Part shown: positions 37,473 through 46,679 of the stretch, piece by piece
How the letters are laid out: the number at the start of each line of letters is the position of its first letter
Position numbering within the stretch: position 1 is the stretch's first letter
The notes under the pieces: model-generated
What the model was told of the DNA's origin: nothing
The model's database searches: none
What the model saw: only the letters and a program-made list of their open reading frames with translations
Made by a program: the position numbers and the translations under genes
Source of the DNA: Bradyrhizobium sp. 138
GTDB lineage: Bacteria > Pseudomonadota > Alphaproteobacteria > Rhizobiales > Xanthobacteraceae
Length of the DNA: 64,000 nucleotides
Direction of reading: 5' to 3'
NCBI RefSeq assembly: GCF_023074075.1
Contig: NZ_JADPKT010000020.1
Location: 1 to 64,000 of the forward strand

Positions 37473-38309
37473 ATGCCGCAACCCGATCGCTCGACTTCGT
37501 TTCCCTCGCGCCTTGTCAGCCAATACGCGCTGGTGACCGGCGCCTCACAAGGCATCGGCCGCGCCGTCGCCATCCGGCTCGCCCAGGAAGGCGCGACCGT
37601 CGCCATCAATTATTTCGATCATCCTGAGAGGGCCGAGGAGACGCTTGCGCTCGCCCGGACGGCATCAGGCGATCGCGGCCATGGCAGGCTCGATCATATC
37701 ATGGTCAAGGCCGATGTCGGGAATGAGCAGGACGTTGCCGCGATGTTCGAGACGATCCTTTCGCGCTGGAAGCGTCTCGACTGCCTCGTCAACAATGCCG
37801 GCTTCCAGCGGGAATCGCCCAGCGAGGCGCTCGACATCGAAACCTATCGCCGCATCATCGACGTCAATCTCAACGGGGCCGTACTCTGCGCCCAGAAGGC
37901 GCTCGCGCATTTCGTCGCGCGCGGTGGAGGCGGCAGCATCATCAACTGCTCCAGCGTCCACCAGATCGTTCCAAAGCCCGGTTATCTCGCTTACTCGATC
38001 AGCAAGGGCGGCATGGCCAATCTGACGCGCACGCTGGCGCTGGAGTTCGCCGGCCGTGGCATTCGCGTCAATGCAGTCGGCCCGGGTGCGATCGACACGC
38101 CGATCAACGCGGCCTGGACCGGCGATCCCGAAAAACGCGGCGTCGTTACCTCCCACATTCCCATGGGGCGCGTCGGCACGCCGGAAGAGATCGCCGCCGT
38201 ATTCGCCTTCCTCGCCTCGGATGATGCGAGCTACATCACCGGCCAGACCCTTTACGCCTGCGGAGGCCTGACGCTGTTTCCCGAGTTTCGGGAGAATTGG
38301 GCAAGCTGA
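37473..38309 (+). CDS. Short-chain dehydrogenase/reductase (glucose 1-dehydrogenase-like)
   Basis: 278 residues from ATG 37473 (GGAGAG 8 nt before it; an upstream frame from 37422 is less likely). Cofactor motif TGASQGIGRAVA, NNAG, catalytic Ser in NCSSVHQ and YSISK (Tyr-x3-Lys), GPGAIDTPIN, and the C-terminal YITGQTLYACGG. NAD(P)-dependent oxidation of a sugar or alcohol; substrate unknown. Confidence 0.88.
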   Translation: MPQPDRSTSFPSRLVSQYALVTGASQGIGRAVAIRLAQEGATVAINYFDHPERAEETLALARTASGDRGHGRLDHIMVKADVGNEQDVAAMFETILSRWKRLDCLVNNAGFQRESPSEALDIETYRRIIDVNLNGAVLCAQKALAHFVARGGGGSIINCSSVHQIVPKPGYLAYSISKGGMANLTRTLALEFAGRGIRVNAVGPGAIDTPINAAWTGDPEKRGVVTSHIPMGRVGTPEEIAAVFAFLASDDASYITGQTLYACGGLTLFPEFRENWAS

Positions 38310-38423
38310 CGTCCGTTCGGGCGCCGCGCAGCGACGGCGGCGGGGTAGGGGTCTGCGGCGCCGTGTGCTATCGACCGTGGACGACGCTGCCGCTATTGGC
38401 AGGCGCCGACACATGACGGGCAC

Positions 38424-40223
38424 GTGACCACAGCCATCAACATCAATGCCTACAGCGACGCACTGGTGGTGCTCGGGACCGCCGGCGTCGTGGTGCCGAT
38501 GGTCCGCCGTTGGGGCATCAATCCCGTGCTGGGCTATCTCGGTGCCGGCGCCATCCTGGGTCCGCTGGGGCTTGGCTCGCTCGTCAAGGACCTCCCGCTC
38601 CTGTACTGGTTCACGGTGGCGGACGCAGCGAACGTCGAGGGGATCGCCAATCTCGGTATCGTGTTCCTGCTCTTCCTGATCGGGCTCGAGCTGTCCCTCC
38701 GGCGGCTGGTCACGATGCGGCGCCTGGTGTTCGGGCTTGGCGGCCTGCAGGTGCTGGTGACGTCAGCGATGATTTTCGGTGCGGCGCTTTTCTTCGGGCA
38801 AAGCTCCGAAACGGCCGTCATCCTTGGCGCAAGCCTTGCGCTGTCCTCGACGGCGATCGTGCTCGAGCTTCTGTCCAGCGAGAGGCGGCTTGCGACCACG
38901 ACCGGGCGGGCCAGCTTTTCGGTTCTGCTGGCCCAGGACCTTGCCGTGGTTCCCATTCTGGTCTTCGTCTCGGTGCTCGGCGCGGGGAGTGATGGCTCCG
39001 TCCTGACCCACATCTCCAGTGCGGTCCTCAAAGCCGTGCTGGCGGTCGCTGTCCTCATTCTGCTTGGACGGCTGCTGATGCGTCCGCTCTTCCAGATGGT
39101 TGCAGGCACCCATTCGACGGAGTTGTTCGTCGCTGCGACCCTGTTCGTCATTGTCGGCGCGGGGCTTGCCGCGCACCAGGCCGGGCTGTCGATGGCGCTC
39201 GGAGCCTTCGTTGCAGGACTGATGCTGGCGGAAACGGAGTATGGCAAGGCCATCGAAGCCACCGTCGAGCCGTTCAAGGGCCTGCTGCTCGGCATCTTCT
39301 TCTTCACCGTCGGTATGGCCATCGACTTTCGCGTGTTCATGCGCGAGCCCGGCTGGCTGCTCGCCGCCGTCATCGGCATTCTCGCCGGCAAGGCGATCGT
39401 GCTCATCGCCCTCAGCCGCATGTTCAGGCTCTCGTGGCCGGCGGCGATCGAGAGCGGCTTCCTGCTGGGTCCCGTCGGCGAATTTGCCTTCGTCAGCATC
39501 GGAATGGCGGCGGCCGGCGGCCTGATCGAACCACGCGTTTCAAGCTTTGCCGTCGCCGTCACCGCTGTGACGATGGCGTTGACACCCTTCTTGAACATGG
39601 TCGGACGACGATTGGCTGCCAGGCTGGGCAGCGAGCGCACGCCCGATCCCGAGCTCGCGGTTCGGCCGCCCGGCGACAGGGCGCAAGCCATTGTGGTCGG
39701 CTACGGCCGCGTTGGAAAAGTGGTCTGTTCGCTGCTGACCAGCCATGGCCTGAATTACATCGCGGTCGACAACGAGGCCGTCGCCGTGGCACGCGACCGC
39801 CGCGACGGTCACAAGGTCTATTTTGGCGATGCGACAGAACCGGGTTTCCTCGAAGCCTGCGGCCTGATGCAGACGACCGGCGTGATCATCACCATCCAGT
39901 CGCGGCCGGCGATCGATGCCGTCGTCGAGCGGATCCGCGCGGTGCGCCCGGATGTGCTGATCGTTTCACGGGCGCGGGACGCCGATCATGCCCGCCACCT
40001 CTATGCGATCGGTGCAACCGATGCGGTGCCCGAAACCATCGAGGCAAGCCTGCAGCTTTCCGAAGCCGCCCTGGTCGGCCTCGGCGTTGCGGTCGGGCAT
40101 GCGATAGCCTCGGTGCACGAGAAGCGGGACGAATTCCGTCTGATGCTGCAGCAAGCCGCCCGCGTTGCAGGACAAGAGAAAGCTCGTCCGCCGGATATTC
40201 CAGGGCGCCGGTCCCCGCGATAG
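38424..40223 (+). CDS. CPA2 cation/proton antiporter with RCK domain (KefB/C-like)
   Basis: 599 residues, GTG start. About 12 transmembrane helices (for example NLGIVFLLFLIGLELSLRRL; SMALGAFVAGLMLAETEYG; GIFFFTVGMAIDF) form the Na/H-exchanger-type domain. It is followed at about residue 415 by a TrkA-N NAD-binding domain (AIVVGYGRVGKVVCSLL) and YFGDATEPGFLEACG. Such proteins export K+ in exchange for H+ under electrophile or pH stress. No KefF/G partner is adjacent. Confidence 0.9.
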   Translation: MTTAININAYSDALVVLGTAGVVVPMVRRWGINPVLGYLGAGAILGPLGLGSLVKDLPLLYWFTVADAANVEGIANLGIVFLLFLIGLELSLRRLVTMRRLVFGLGGLQVLVTSAMIFGAALFFGQSSETAVILGASLALSSTAIVLELLSSERRLATTTGRASFSVLLAQDLAVVPILVFVSVLGAGSDGSVLTHISSAVLKAVLAVAVLILLGRLLMRPLFQMVAGTHSTELFVAATLFVIVGAGLAAHQAGLSMALGAFVAGLMLAETEYGKAIEATVEPFKGLLLGIFFFTVGMAIDFRVFMREPGWLLAAVIGILAGKAIVLIALSRMFRLSWPAAIESGFLLGPVGEFAFVSIGMAAAGGLIEPRVSSFAVAVTAVTMALTPFLNMVGRRLAARLGSERTPDPELAVRPPGDRAQAIVVGYGRVGKVVCSLLTSHGLNYIAVDNEAVAVARDRRDGHKVYFGDATEPGFLEACGLMQTTGVIITIQSRPAIDAVVERIRAVRPDVLIVSRARDADHARHLYAIGATDAVPETIEASLQLSEAALVGLGVAVGHAIASVHEKRDEFRLMLQQAARVAGQEKARPPDIPGRRSPR

Positions 40224-40299
40224 CCGCCTGGCCGGGCTGCTGCGCGCCGCGGACTGCCACGATCTGGCAAAACCGCCCGGCTCAGACTACATCTGCGCC

Positions 40300-41121
40300 A
40301 TGGCAAAGGCTCCGCTGGCAAGCTCCCCGCTCGAAAAATTCGTCGACCGGCACGAACGGCTGTTCGTGCTGACCGGCGCCGGCTGCAGCACCAATTCGGG
40401 CATTCCCGATTATCGCGACAGCAATGGCAACTGGAAGCGGACCCAGCCGGTCAATTTCCAGGCTTTCATGTCGGACGAGCCGACGCGCCGGCGCTATTGG
40501 GCGCGCAGCCTGATCGGCTGGCGGCGGTTCGGCCAAGCCAGGCCGAACGATGCGCATCATGCGCTGGCCCGGCTCGAGGCGAACGGCCGGTGCGGGATGC
40601 TGCTGACCCAGAACGTCGACCGTCTGCATCAATCCGCCGGCCACCAACAGGTGATCGATCTGCACGGCCGGCTCGACCTGGTCCGCTGCATGGGCTGCGG
40701 GGCGAAGACGCCGCGCGATGAATTCCAGCACGCGCTCGGCCACGCCAATGCGGAATGGTTGACGCTCGATGCAGCCGACGCACCGGATGGCGATGCTGAC
40801 CTCGAGCATGAGGATTTTTCCTCCTTCCAGGTGCCTCCTTGCGAAGCCTGCGGCGGCATCCTCAAGCCCGACGTCGTGTTCTTCGGCGAGAACGTGCCGC
40901 GCGACATCGTCGCCAGCGCGCGGGATCATCTGGCGCAGGCCGACGCCATGCTCGTCGTCGGCTCCTCGCTGATGGTCTATTCCGGATTCCGCTTCGTGCA
41001 GGCCGCTGCGCAGCGCAACATCCCGATTGCGGCGGTCAATCTCGGCCGCACCCGCGCCGACGATCTCCTCACGCTCAAGGTCGAGGAGCGCTGTGAAGCG
41101 GCGCTTGCATTCCTGCTCTGA
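40300..41121 (+). CDS. Sir2-family NAD-dependent protein deacylase
   Basis: 273 residues from ATG 40300. NAD site GAGCSTNSGIPDYRD, catalytic His in IDLHG, QNVDRLH, zinc ligands in RCMGCG and PPCEACGG, then KPDVVFFGENVP and VVGSSLMVYSG. A cytoplasmic lysine deacetylase/deacylase. It follows the antiporter gene by 76 bp in the same direction; whether they share a message is unclear. Confidence 0.93.
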   Translation: MAKAPLASSPLEKFVDRHERLFVLTGAGCSTNSGIPDYRDSNGNWKRTQPVNFQAFMSDEPTRRRYWARSLIGWRRFGQARPNDAHHALARLEANGRCGMLLTQNVDRLHQSAGHQQVIDLHGRLDLVRCMGCGAKTPRDEFQHALGHANAEWLTLDAADAPDGDADLEHEDFSSFQVPPCEACGGILKPDVVFFGENVPRDIVASARDHLAQADAMLVVGSSLMVYSGFRFVQAAAQRNIPIAAVNLGRTRADDLLTLKVEERCEAALAFLL

Positions 41122-41146
41122 TCGCGCAGGCGGCGAACACGCCTTG

Positions 41147-41159
41147 CCTATTGCATAGG
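41147..41159. promoter_or_regulatory. Candidate operator upstream of the hydantoinase operon
   Basis: CCTAT-TGC-ATAGG is a perfect 5-bp inverted repeat, 102 bp before the hyuA start, between the sirtuin stop and the hydantoinase operon. Flanking TTG...CAA extends the symmetry weakly. It could bind a GntR-type regulator, but no regulator gene is adjacent. Confidence 0.35.
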
Positions 41160-41260
41160 TGCCAAGCAGAATAGCCGGACGCGGCGTTGTCCTCGTGTCC
41201 ATGGCATGGAAATTGCTGCGTTTTTGGACCAGTCTTGACGATCAGCACGGAGAATTTGGA

Positions 41261-43345
41261 ATGCTTGAGGGAGCCGAGGTGCGGCTTGCCGTTGATATCG
41301 GTGGCACGTTCACCGACATCGTGCTGGACGTGGGGCAGGATCGCAAGACGCGCAAGCTGCTGACGACGCCGCAGCGGCCCGAGCAGGCGGTGCTGGACGG
41401 CATGCGCCTCATTCTCACTGACGCGCGCGCCCATATGAGCGACATCGACGTCTTCATTCACGGCACCACGCTGGCGACCAACGCGATCATCGAGCGCCGC
41501 GGGGCCAGGACGGCCCTGATCGCGACCGAAGGCTTTCGCGACGTGCTCGATATCGGCACCGAGAGCCGCTACGACCAGTACGATCTCAGCATCGACAAGC
41601 CGAGGCCGCTGGCGCCGCGATCCCTGCGTTTCACCGTGCCCGAGCGCGTCGACGCCCATGGCGCCGTCCGCCTCCCGCTGGACGAGGCGGCGGTGCGCGC
41701 ACTCGCGCCAAGATTGCGTGAGCTCGAGGTCGAGAGCGTCGCGATTGCGTTCCTGCACTCCTACGCCAATCCCGAGCACGAGCGGCGTGCAGCCGCGATT
41801 CTGGCCGAGGAGATGCCTGGCATCTCCGTGACGGTGTCCTCCGCCGTGTGTCCCGAGATCCGCGAATATGAGCGCACATCGACGGCGGTCGCGAATGCCT
41901 ATGTGCAACCCCTGATCGACGGCTATCTCGCCCGCATGGCCGACGCCTTGCAGGTCGAGCAGTTCCGCGGCGCGATCTACCTCGTCACGTCAGGCGGCGG
42001 CGTCACCTCGATCGAGACGGCGCGGCGCTTCCCGGTGCGCCTCGTCGAATCCGGCCCCGCCGGCGGCGCCATTTTCGCGGCGCAGATCGCGGCGCGTCTC
42101 GGCGAGAGCAAGGTGCTGTCCTTCGACATGGGCGGCACCACCGCAAAAATCTGCCTGATCGAGAAGTACCAGCCCGAGACGTCGCGCGTGTTCGAAGTCG
42201 ATCGCGCCGCGCGCTTTCTCAAGGGCTCCGGTCTGCCGGTGCGCATTCCCGTGATCGAGATGGTCGAGATCGGCGCCGGCGGCGGCTCGATCGCCCATGT
42301 CGACGCGATGAAGCGCGTCACCGTCGGGCCCGAAAGCGCCTCTTCGGAGCCGGGACCGGCTTGTTACGGCCGCGGCGGCCAGCGTCCAGCCGTGACCGAT
42401 GCGGACGTAGCCCTCGGCATGATCGATCCCGATGCCTTTGCGGCCGGCACGATCAAGCTCGATCCGGAGCTTTCGAAGCAGGCGCTGCTTCGCGACGTCG
42501 GCGAGCCGCTCGGCCTGTCGGCGGAAACCGCGGCCTATGCGGTGCATGAGGTCGTCTGCGAGAACATGGCGAGCGCGGCGCGCGTGCACGCCGTCGAGCG
42601 CGGCGAGATCGTCGGCCAGCACACGTTGATCGCGTTCGGCGGTGCCGCGCCGCTGCATGCGGCGCGCGTCGCCGAGAAGATCGGCGTCTCCCGCGTGATC
42701 GTGCCCTCGAATGCCGGCGTCGGCTCGGCGGTCGGGTTCCTGGCGGCTCCGATCGCGTATGAGCTGGTGCGCAGCCGCCATGTTCGGCTCGATGATTTCG
42801 ACACTGAGGGGGTCTCCGACCTCCTGCAGGAGATGGTGACCGAAGCGCGCGCATTGGTCGAGCCGGGCGCGGCCGGTGCGCCGGTGCGCGAGCGCCGCGC
42901 TGCCTTCATGCGCTATGTCGGCCAGGGCCATGAGATCTCGGTCGAGCTGCCGAACCGGCGCCTGACGACGGCCGATCTCGTCGGCCTGCGCCAGAAGTTC
43001 GAGGCGGATTATGCCGCGATGTTCGAGCGGGCGATCCCGGGCGCTGCGATCGAGGTGTTGAGCTGGTCGGTGCTCGCGACGACGGAGGCGCGTCATCCAT
43101 CCGCTGTCGCTGCTGTCACGCGTAAGCCCGCGGGCAAGGCCATCGGCAGCCGCAAATTCTTCGACGGCCGCGCCGGCGAGGTGATCGAGATCCCGCTCTA
43201 CCGCCGCGAGGACATGGCGCCGGGCGCGACCATCGCAGGCCCGGCCGTGATCGCCGAGGACGAAACGTCTACTTTTGTTTCGACCAGTTTTGACGCCCAT
43301 ATCGACGGTGCCGGCAGCATCGTCATGGAACGAAAGGCGGCCTGA
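41261..43345 (+). CDS. hyuA: Hydantoinase/oxoprolinase subunit A
   Basis: 694 residues. ATPase-like start VDIGGTFTDIVLD, HGTTLATNAIIERRGARTAL, SGGGVTSIETARRFPVRLVE, SFDMGGTTAKICLI and GPACYGRGG, all HyuA landmarks. With HyuB it hydrolyses hydantoins, N-methylhydantoin or 5-oxoproline-type rings using ATP. The start is at 41261, where GGAG precedes; the 34-codon upstream extension is not needed. HyuB follows after 2 bp. Confidence 0.92.
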   Translation: MLEGAEVRLAVDIGGTFTDIVLDVGQDRKTRKLLTTPQRPEQAVLDGMRLILTDARAHMSDIDVFIHGTTLATNAIIERRGARTALIATEGFRDVLDIGTESRYDQYDLSIDKPRPLAPRSLRFTVPERVDAHGAVRLPLDEAAVRALAPRLRELEVESVAIAFLHSYANPEHERRAAAILAEEMPGISVTVSSAVCPEIREYERTSTAVANAYVQPLIDGYLARMADALQVEQFRGAIYLVTSGGGVTSIETARRFPVRLVESGPAGGAIFAAQIAARLGESKVLSFDMGGTTAKICLIEKYQPETSRVFEVDRAARFLKGSGLPVRIPVIEMVEIGAGGGSIAHVDAMKRVTVGPESASSEPGPACYGRGGQRPAVTDADVALGMIDPDAFAAGTIKLDPELSKQALLRDVGEPLGLSAETAAYAVHEVVCENMASAARVHAVERGEIVGQHTLIAFGGAAPLHAARVAEKIGVSRVIVPSNAGVGSAVGFLAAPIAYELVRSRHVRLDDFDTEGVSDLLQEMVTEARALVEPGAAGAPVRERRAAFMRYVGQGHEISVELPNRRLTTADLVGLRQKFEADYAAMFERAIPGAAIEVLSWSVLATTEARHPSAVAAVTRKPAGKAIGSRKFFDGRAGEVIEIPLYRREDMAPGATIAGPAVIAEDETSTFVSTSFDAHIDGAGSIVMERKAA

Positions 43346-43347
43346 TC

Positions 43348-45006
43348 ATGAGCAAGGCAAATGGCGCGAGCCTGATCGACCTTCAGATCATGTGGCACCG
43401 GCTGATCGCCGTGGTCGAGGAGCAGGCGCAGGTGCTGCTCCGCACCGCCTTCAGCCCGATCGTGCGCGAATGCGGCGATCTCTCGGCCGGCGTGTTCGAC
43501 CTCAAGGGGCGCATGCTGGCGCAGGCGGTGACTGGCACGCCCGGCCACGTCAACTCGATGGCGGAATCGGTCAAGCACTTCATCGCGAGCTTCCCGATCA
43601 AGACGATGAAGGAGGGCGATGCCTACATCACCAACGATCCCTGGATGGGGACCGGCCATCTCAACGACTTCGTCGTCACCACGCCCTGCTTCAAGGACGG
43701 CAAGCCGGTGGCGCTGTTCTCCTGCACCAGCCACCTCATGGACATCGGCGGCATCGGCTTTGGCCCTGACGCCACCGACGTGTTTATGGAGGGGCTTTAC
43801 ATCCCGATGCTGAAGCTGATCGACCAGGGCGTCGTCAACGAGACGCTGATGGCGATGATCCGCACCAACACGCGCCTTCCGATCGACACCGAGGGCGACA
43901 CCTATTCGCTGGCGGGTTGCAACGACGTCGGCTGCGAGCGCCTGGTCGAGATGATGACCGAGTTCGGCATCGACACGCTCGACGAGCTCGGCGACTACAT
44001 CTGCGACCGCTCGCGCGAGGCCGTGCTGGCCGAGATCGCCAAGCTGCCGAAGGGCAGCTGGCGCAACACCATGGTGGTCGACGGCTATGACGCTCCGGTC
44101 ACGCTCGCGGCGACGCTGACGATTTCGGATACGGGCATCCACGTCGATTTCGACGGCACCTCGGCCGCCTCGAAGTTCGGCATCAACGTGCCTTTGTCCT
44201 ACACCACCGCCTATACCGTGTTCGGCCTCGGCTGCGTCGTCGCTTCGCAGATCCCGAACAATGCCGGCTCGCTCTCGCCGCTGACGGTGTCCGCTCCCCC
44301 TGGAGCAATCCTCAATGCGCCGAAGCCCGCGCCGGTCGCCTCGCGCCACATCATCGGTCAGATGCTGCCCGACGTGGTGTTCGGCTGCCTGCGCCAGATC
44401 ATCCCCGAGCGCGTGCCGGCGGAGGGCACCTCGTGCCTGTGGAATCTCAACGTGCGCGGCCAGACCCGCTCGGGCGTCGGTGGCAATTACGGGTTCTCGA
44501 TGGCGGTGACGTCCAATGGCGGCACCGGCGCGCGCTTCGGCAAGGACGGGCTGTCGGCGACCGCTTACCCAAGCGGCGTGCGTGGCACGCCGGTCGAGAT
44601 CGCGGAGACGCAGACGCCTTTGATCTTCTGGCGCAAGGAGCTGCGTCCGGATTCCGGTGGGGCGGGACGCACCCGCGGCGGCCTCGGCCAGATCATCGAG
44701 GTCGGCAGCGGCGTCGATGCGCCGTTCGACATCCTGGCGGCGTTCGACCGCATCGATCATCCGCCGCGCGGCCGCGACGGCGGCCAGAACGGCGAGGCCG
44801 GTTATGTCGGCCTCAAATCAGGCAAGAAGCTGCGTGGCAAAGGCTTTCAGCAGGTGCCGCCGGATGATCGCCTCGTGGTGCTGACGCCCGGCGGTGCCGG
44901 CATCGGTGCGCCCACCGAGCGCGACCGGGGCGCCGTCAAGGACGACATCGACAGCGGCCTGGTGTCCGCTGACAATGCGGTTGCAGTTTATGGGTACGCG
45001 CGTTGA
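43348..45006 (+). CDS. hyuB: Hydantoinase/oxoprolinase subunit B
   Basis: 552 residues. LIDLQIMWHRLIAVVEEQAQ, SPIVRECGDLSAGVFD, GHVNSMAESVKHF, YITNDPWMGTGHLNDFVVTT and, late, PDSGGAGRTRGGLGQ, all typical of HyuB. It works with HyuA and is followed by a TRAP transporter, so the operon probably imports and opens a cyclic amide or related ring compound. Confidence 0.92.
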   Translation: MSKANGASLIDLQIMWHRLIAVVEEQAQVLLRTAFSPIVRECGDLSAGVFDLKGRMLAQAVTGTPGHVNSMAESVKHFIASFPIKTMKEGDAYITNDPWMGTGHLNDFVVTTPCFKDGKPVALFSCTSHLMDIGGIGFGPDATDVFMEGLYIPMLKLIDQGVVNETLMAMIRTNTRLPIDTEGDTYSLAGCNDVGCERLVEMMTEFGIDTLDELGDYICDRSREAVLAEIAKLPKGSWRNTMVVDGYDAPVTLAATLTISDTGIHVDFDGTSAASKFGINVPLSYTTAYTVFGLGCVVASQIPNNAGSLSPLTVSAPPGAILNAPKPAPVASRHIIGQMLPDVVFGCLRQIIPERVPAEGTSCLWNLNVRGQTRSGVGGNYGFSMAVTSNGGTGARFGKDGLSATAYPSGVRGTPVEIAETQTPLIFWRKELRPDSGGAGRTRGGLGQIIEVGSGVDAPFDILAAFDRIDHPPRGRDGGQNGEAGYVGLKSGKKLRGKGFQQVPPDDRLVVLTPGGAGIGAPTERDRGAVKDDIDSGLVSADNAVAVYGYAR

Positions 45007-45042
45007 TGCGTCGGCGCGTTTTATGACAAACGGAGGGGCTCG

Positions 45043-46044
45043 ATGATTACGCGACGAAACTTCACCGCGGGCGCAGCGACGATGCTGGCCGCCGGCCACA
45101 TCTCGACCCGCGCGCGGGCGGCGACGACAAGCTGGGACATGTCGACGGTCTGGCCCGACGGCAATTTCCACACCCAGAACGCGATGGCTTTCGCGGAAGA
45201 GGTGAAGAAGCAGAGCGGCGGTGCGGTCGCCATCACCGTGAAGGCCGGTGGCCAGCTCGGCTTCAAGGGACCCGAGCACTTACGCGCCGTGCGCGATGGC
45301 CTGGTGCCGCTCGCCGACGTCCTCAACATCCAGCAGGTCGGCGATGAGCCGTTCATGGGCGTCGAGAGCATCCCGTTTCTCTGCGGCTCCGTCGACGAGC
45401 TGAAGGTGCTGCACAAATACGTGCGGCCCGAATACGAGAAGATCGCCGCGCGCAACAACCAGAAGATCCTCTACGTCGTGCCGTGGCCGACGCAATACCT
45501 GCATCTCAAGGCCAAGGTCGCCGACGTCGAGGGCCTGAAGAACATCAAGATCCGCGTGCCCGACAAGAATGCGGTCGAGATGCTGAATGCGATCGGCATG
45601 GCGGCCGTGATGATCCCCTGGGGCGAGACGATTCCCGCGCTCGCCTCCGGCGCGGTGGCCGGCGTCTCCACTTCGTCGGTGTCGGGTGTCGACGGCAAGT
45701 TCTGGGAATTCCTGAAATATGTCTACCCGACCAACCATGTCTGGTCGTCGCAGATGCTCACCGTCAATCTCGATTCCTGGAAAGGGCTCTCGGCCGATCA
45801 GCAGAAGCTGGTCGCGGATGTCGCCGCGAAGATGGAGCCGGGCTTCTGGGCCAATTCGCTCAAGGCCGACGTCGACAGCCTCAACCGTCTCAAGGAGGGC
45901 GGCATGGAGGTGGTGCCGGTCTCGGACGCGATGATGACGGATATCCGGGCCAAGACCGCGCCGCAGTTGGACGCATTCCTCAAGCGCGTGCCGGCGGCCG
46001 ACAAGCCGGTGCGGGCTTATCTCGCCGACATGAAGCGTGGCTAG
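45043..46044 (+). CDS. dctP: TRAP transporter solute-binding protein (DctP family)
   Basis: 333 residues with a twin-arginine-like leader (MITRRNFTAGAATMLAAGHI), then DctP-family segments: LGFKGPEHLRAVRDGLVPLA, LKNIKIRVPDKNAVEMLNAI and the Arg that binds a carboxylate. Periplasmic capture of an organic acid, presumably the hydantoinase substrate or product. Confidence 0.9.
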   Translation: MITRRNFTAGAATMLAAGHISTRARAATTSWDMSTVWPDGNFHTQNAMAFAEEVKKQSGGAVAITVKAGGQLGFKGPEHLRAVRDGLVPLADVLNIQQVGDEPFMGVESIPFLCGSVDELKVLHKYVRPEYEKIAARNNQKILYVVPWPTQYLHLKAKVADVEGLKNIKIRVPDKNAVEMLNAIGMAAVMIPWGETIPALASGAVAGVSTSSVSGVDGKFWEFLKYVYPTNHVWSSQMLTVNLDSWKGLSADQQKLVADVAAKMEPGFWANSLKADVDSLNRLKEGGMEVVPVSDAMMTDIRAKTAPQLDAFLKRVPAADKPVRAYLADMKRG

Positions 46045-46054
46045 GGGATACGAC

Positions 46055-46648
46055 GTGGTGAGCGTTTCGCCCGAAGCACCGCAGAGCCTCAACGCGGCGG
46101 CACCGGTGCCGCTGCGTATCCTGCTCGACGGCATCGACCGTCTCGGCCGGCTCGACGGCTGGATCGGCGGCGGCTGCTTGTTGATGCTGACGCTGCTGAT
46201 GCTGAGCGAGGTCGCAACGCGCTTCCTGTCGAACTTCCTGCCGTTCTTCCCGCCGACCATCTCGATCGCGTGGGAATATTCTTCTTATCTGATGGCGGCG
46301 TCCTTCACCTTCGGCGCCGCCATGACCTTGCGCGTCGGCGGGCACATCCGTGTCGTGCTGCTCCTGAAGAACGCACCGGCCTTGGTGCAGCGCGCGCTCG
46401 AGATTCTCTCTGCTGCCGCCGGCTTCGCCTTCATGGCGTTCCTGACCTCGGCGATGGCGAAGTTCGCGTTTGCCGCGTACACGCGCGGCCAGGTCTCGAC
46501 CTCGAGCGACACGCCGCTGTGGTTTCCACAAGCCGTCGTCACCTTCGGCATGCTGCTGCTGACGCTCCAGTTCCTGGCGCGCGCGATCCAGGCCGCGCTT
46601 GGCCTGCCGCTGGAGGATCACCGCATGAAGGCCTCGCCCGTCGAATGA
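46055..46648 (+). CDS. dctQ: TRAP transporter small membrane subunit (DctQ family)
   Basis: About 197 residues, four transmembrane helices (LLMLTLLMLSEVATRFL; SSYLMAASFTFGAAM; AAGFAFMAFLTSAMAKF; TFGMLLLTLQFLARAI), with the DctQ pattern W-E-Y followed by GGHIRV. GTG 46055, preceded by GGGGA, is the favoured start; GTG 46037 would overlap the DctP stop. It partners DctM. Confidence 0.85.
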   Translation: MVSVSPEAPQSLNAAAPVPLRILLDGIDRLGRLDGWIGGGCLLMLTLLMLSEVATRFLSNFLPFFPPTISIAWEYSSYLMAASFTFGAAMTLRVGGHIRVVLLLKNAPALVQRALEILSAAAGFAFMAFLTSAMAKFAFAAYTRGQVSTSSDTPLWFPQAVVTFGMLLLTLQFLARAIQAALGLPLEDHRMKASPVE

Positions 46649-46679
46649 CCGTTTTGCTCGCTCCAGGATTCAGAACCGC

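Noticed and set aside
36176..37609. 477-aa minus ORF opposite the NCS2 permease
   Set aside because: Asp/Arg/Gln-rich antisense frame of a membrane protein gene; no family features.
43198..44760. 520-aa minus ORF opposite hyuB
   Set aside because: Antisense shadow; hyuB matches its family throughout on the + strand, and the minus frame has no domain.
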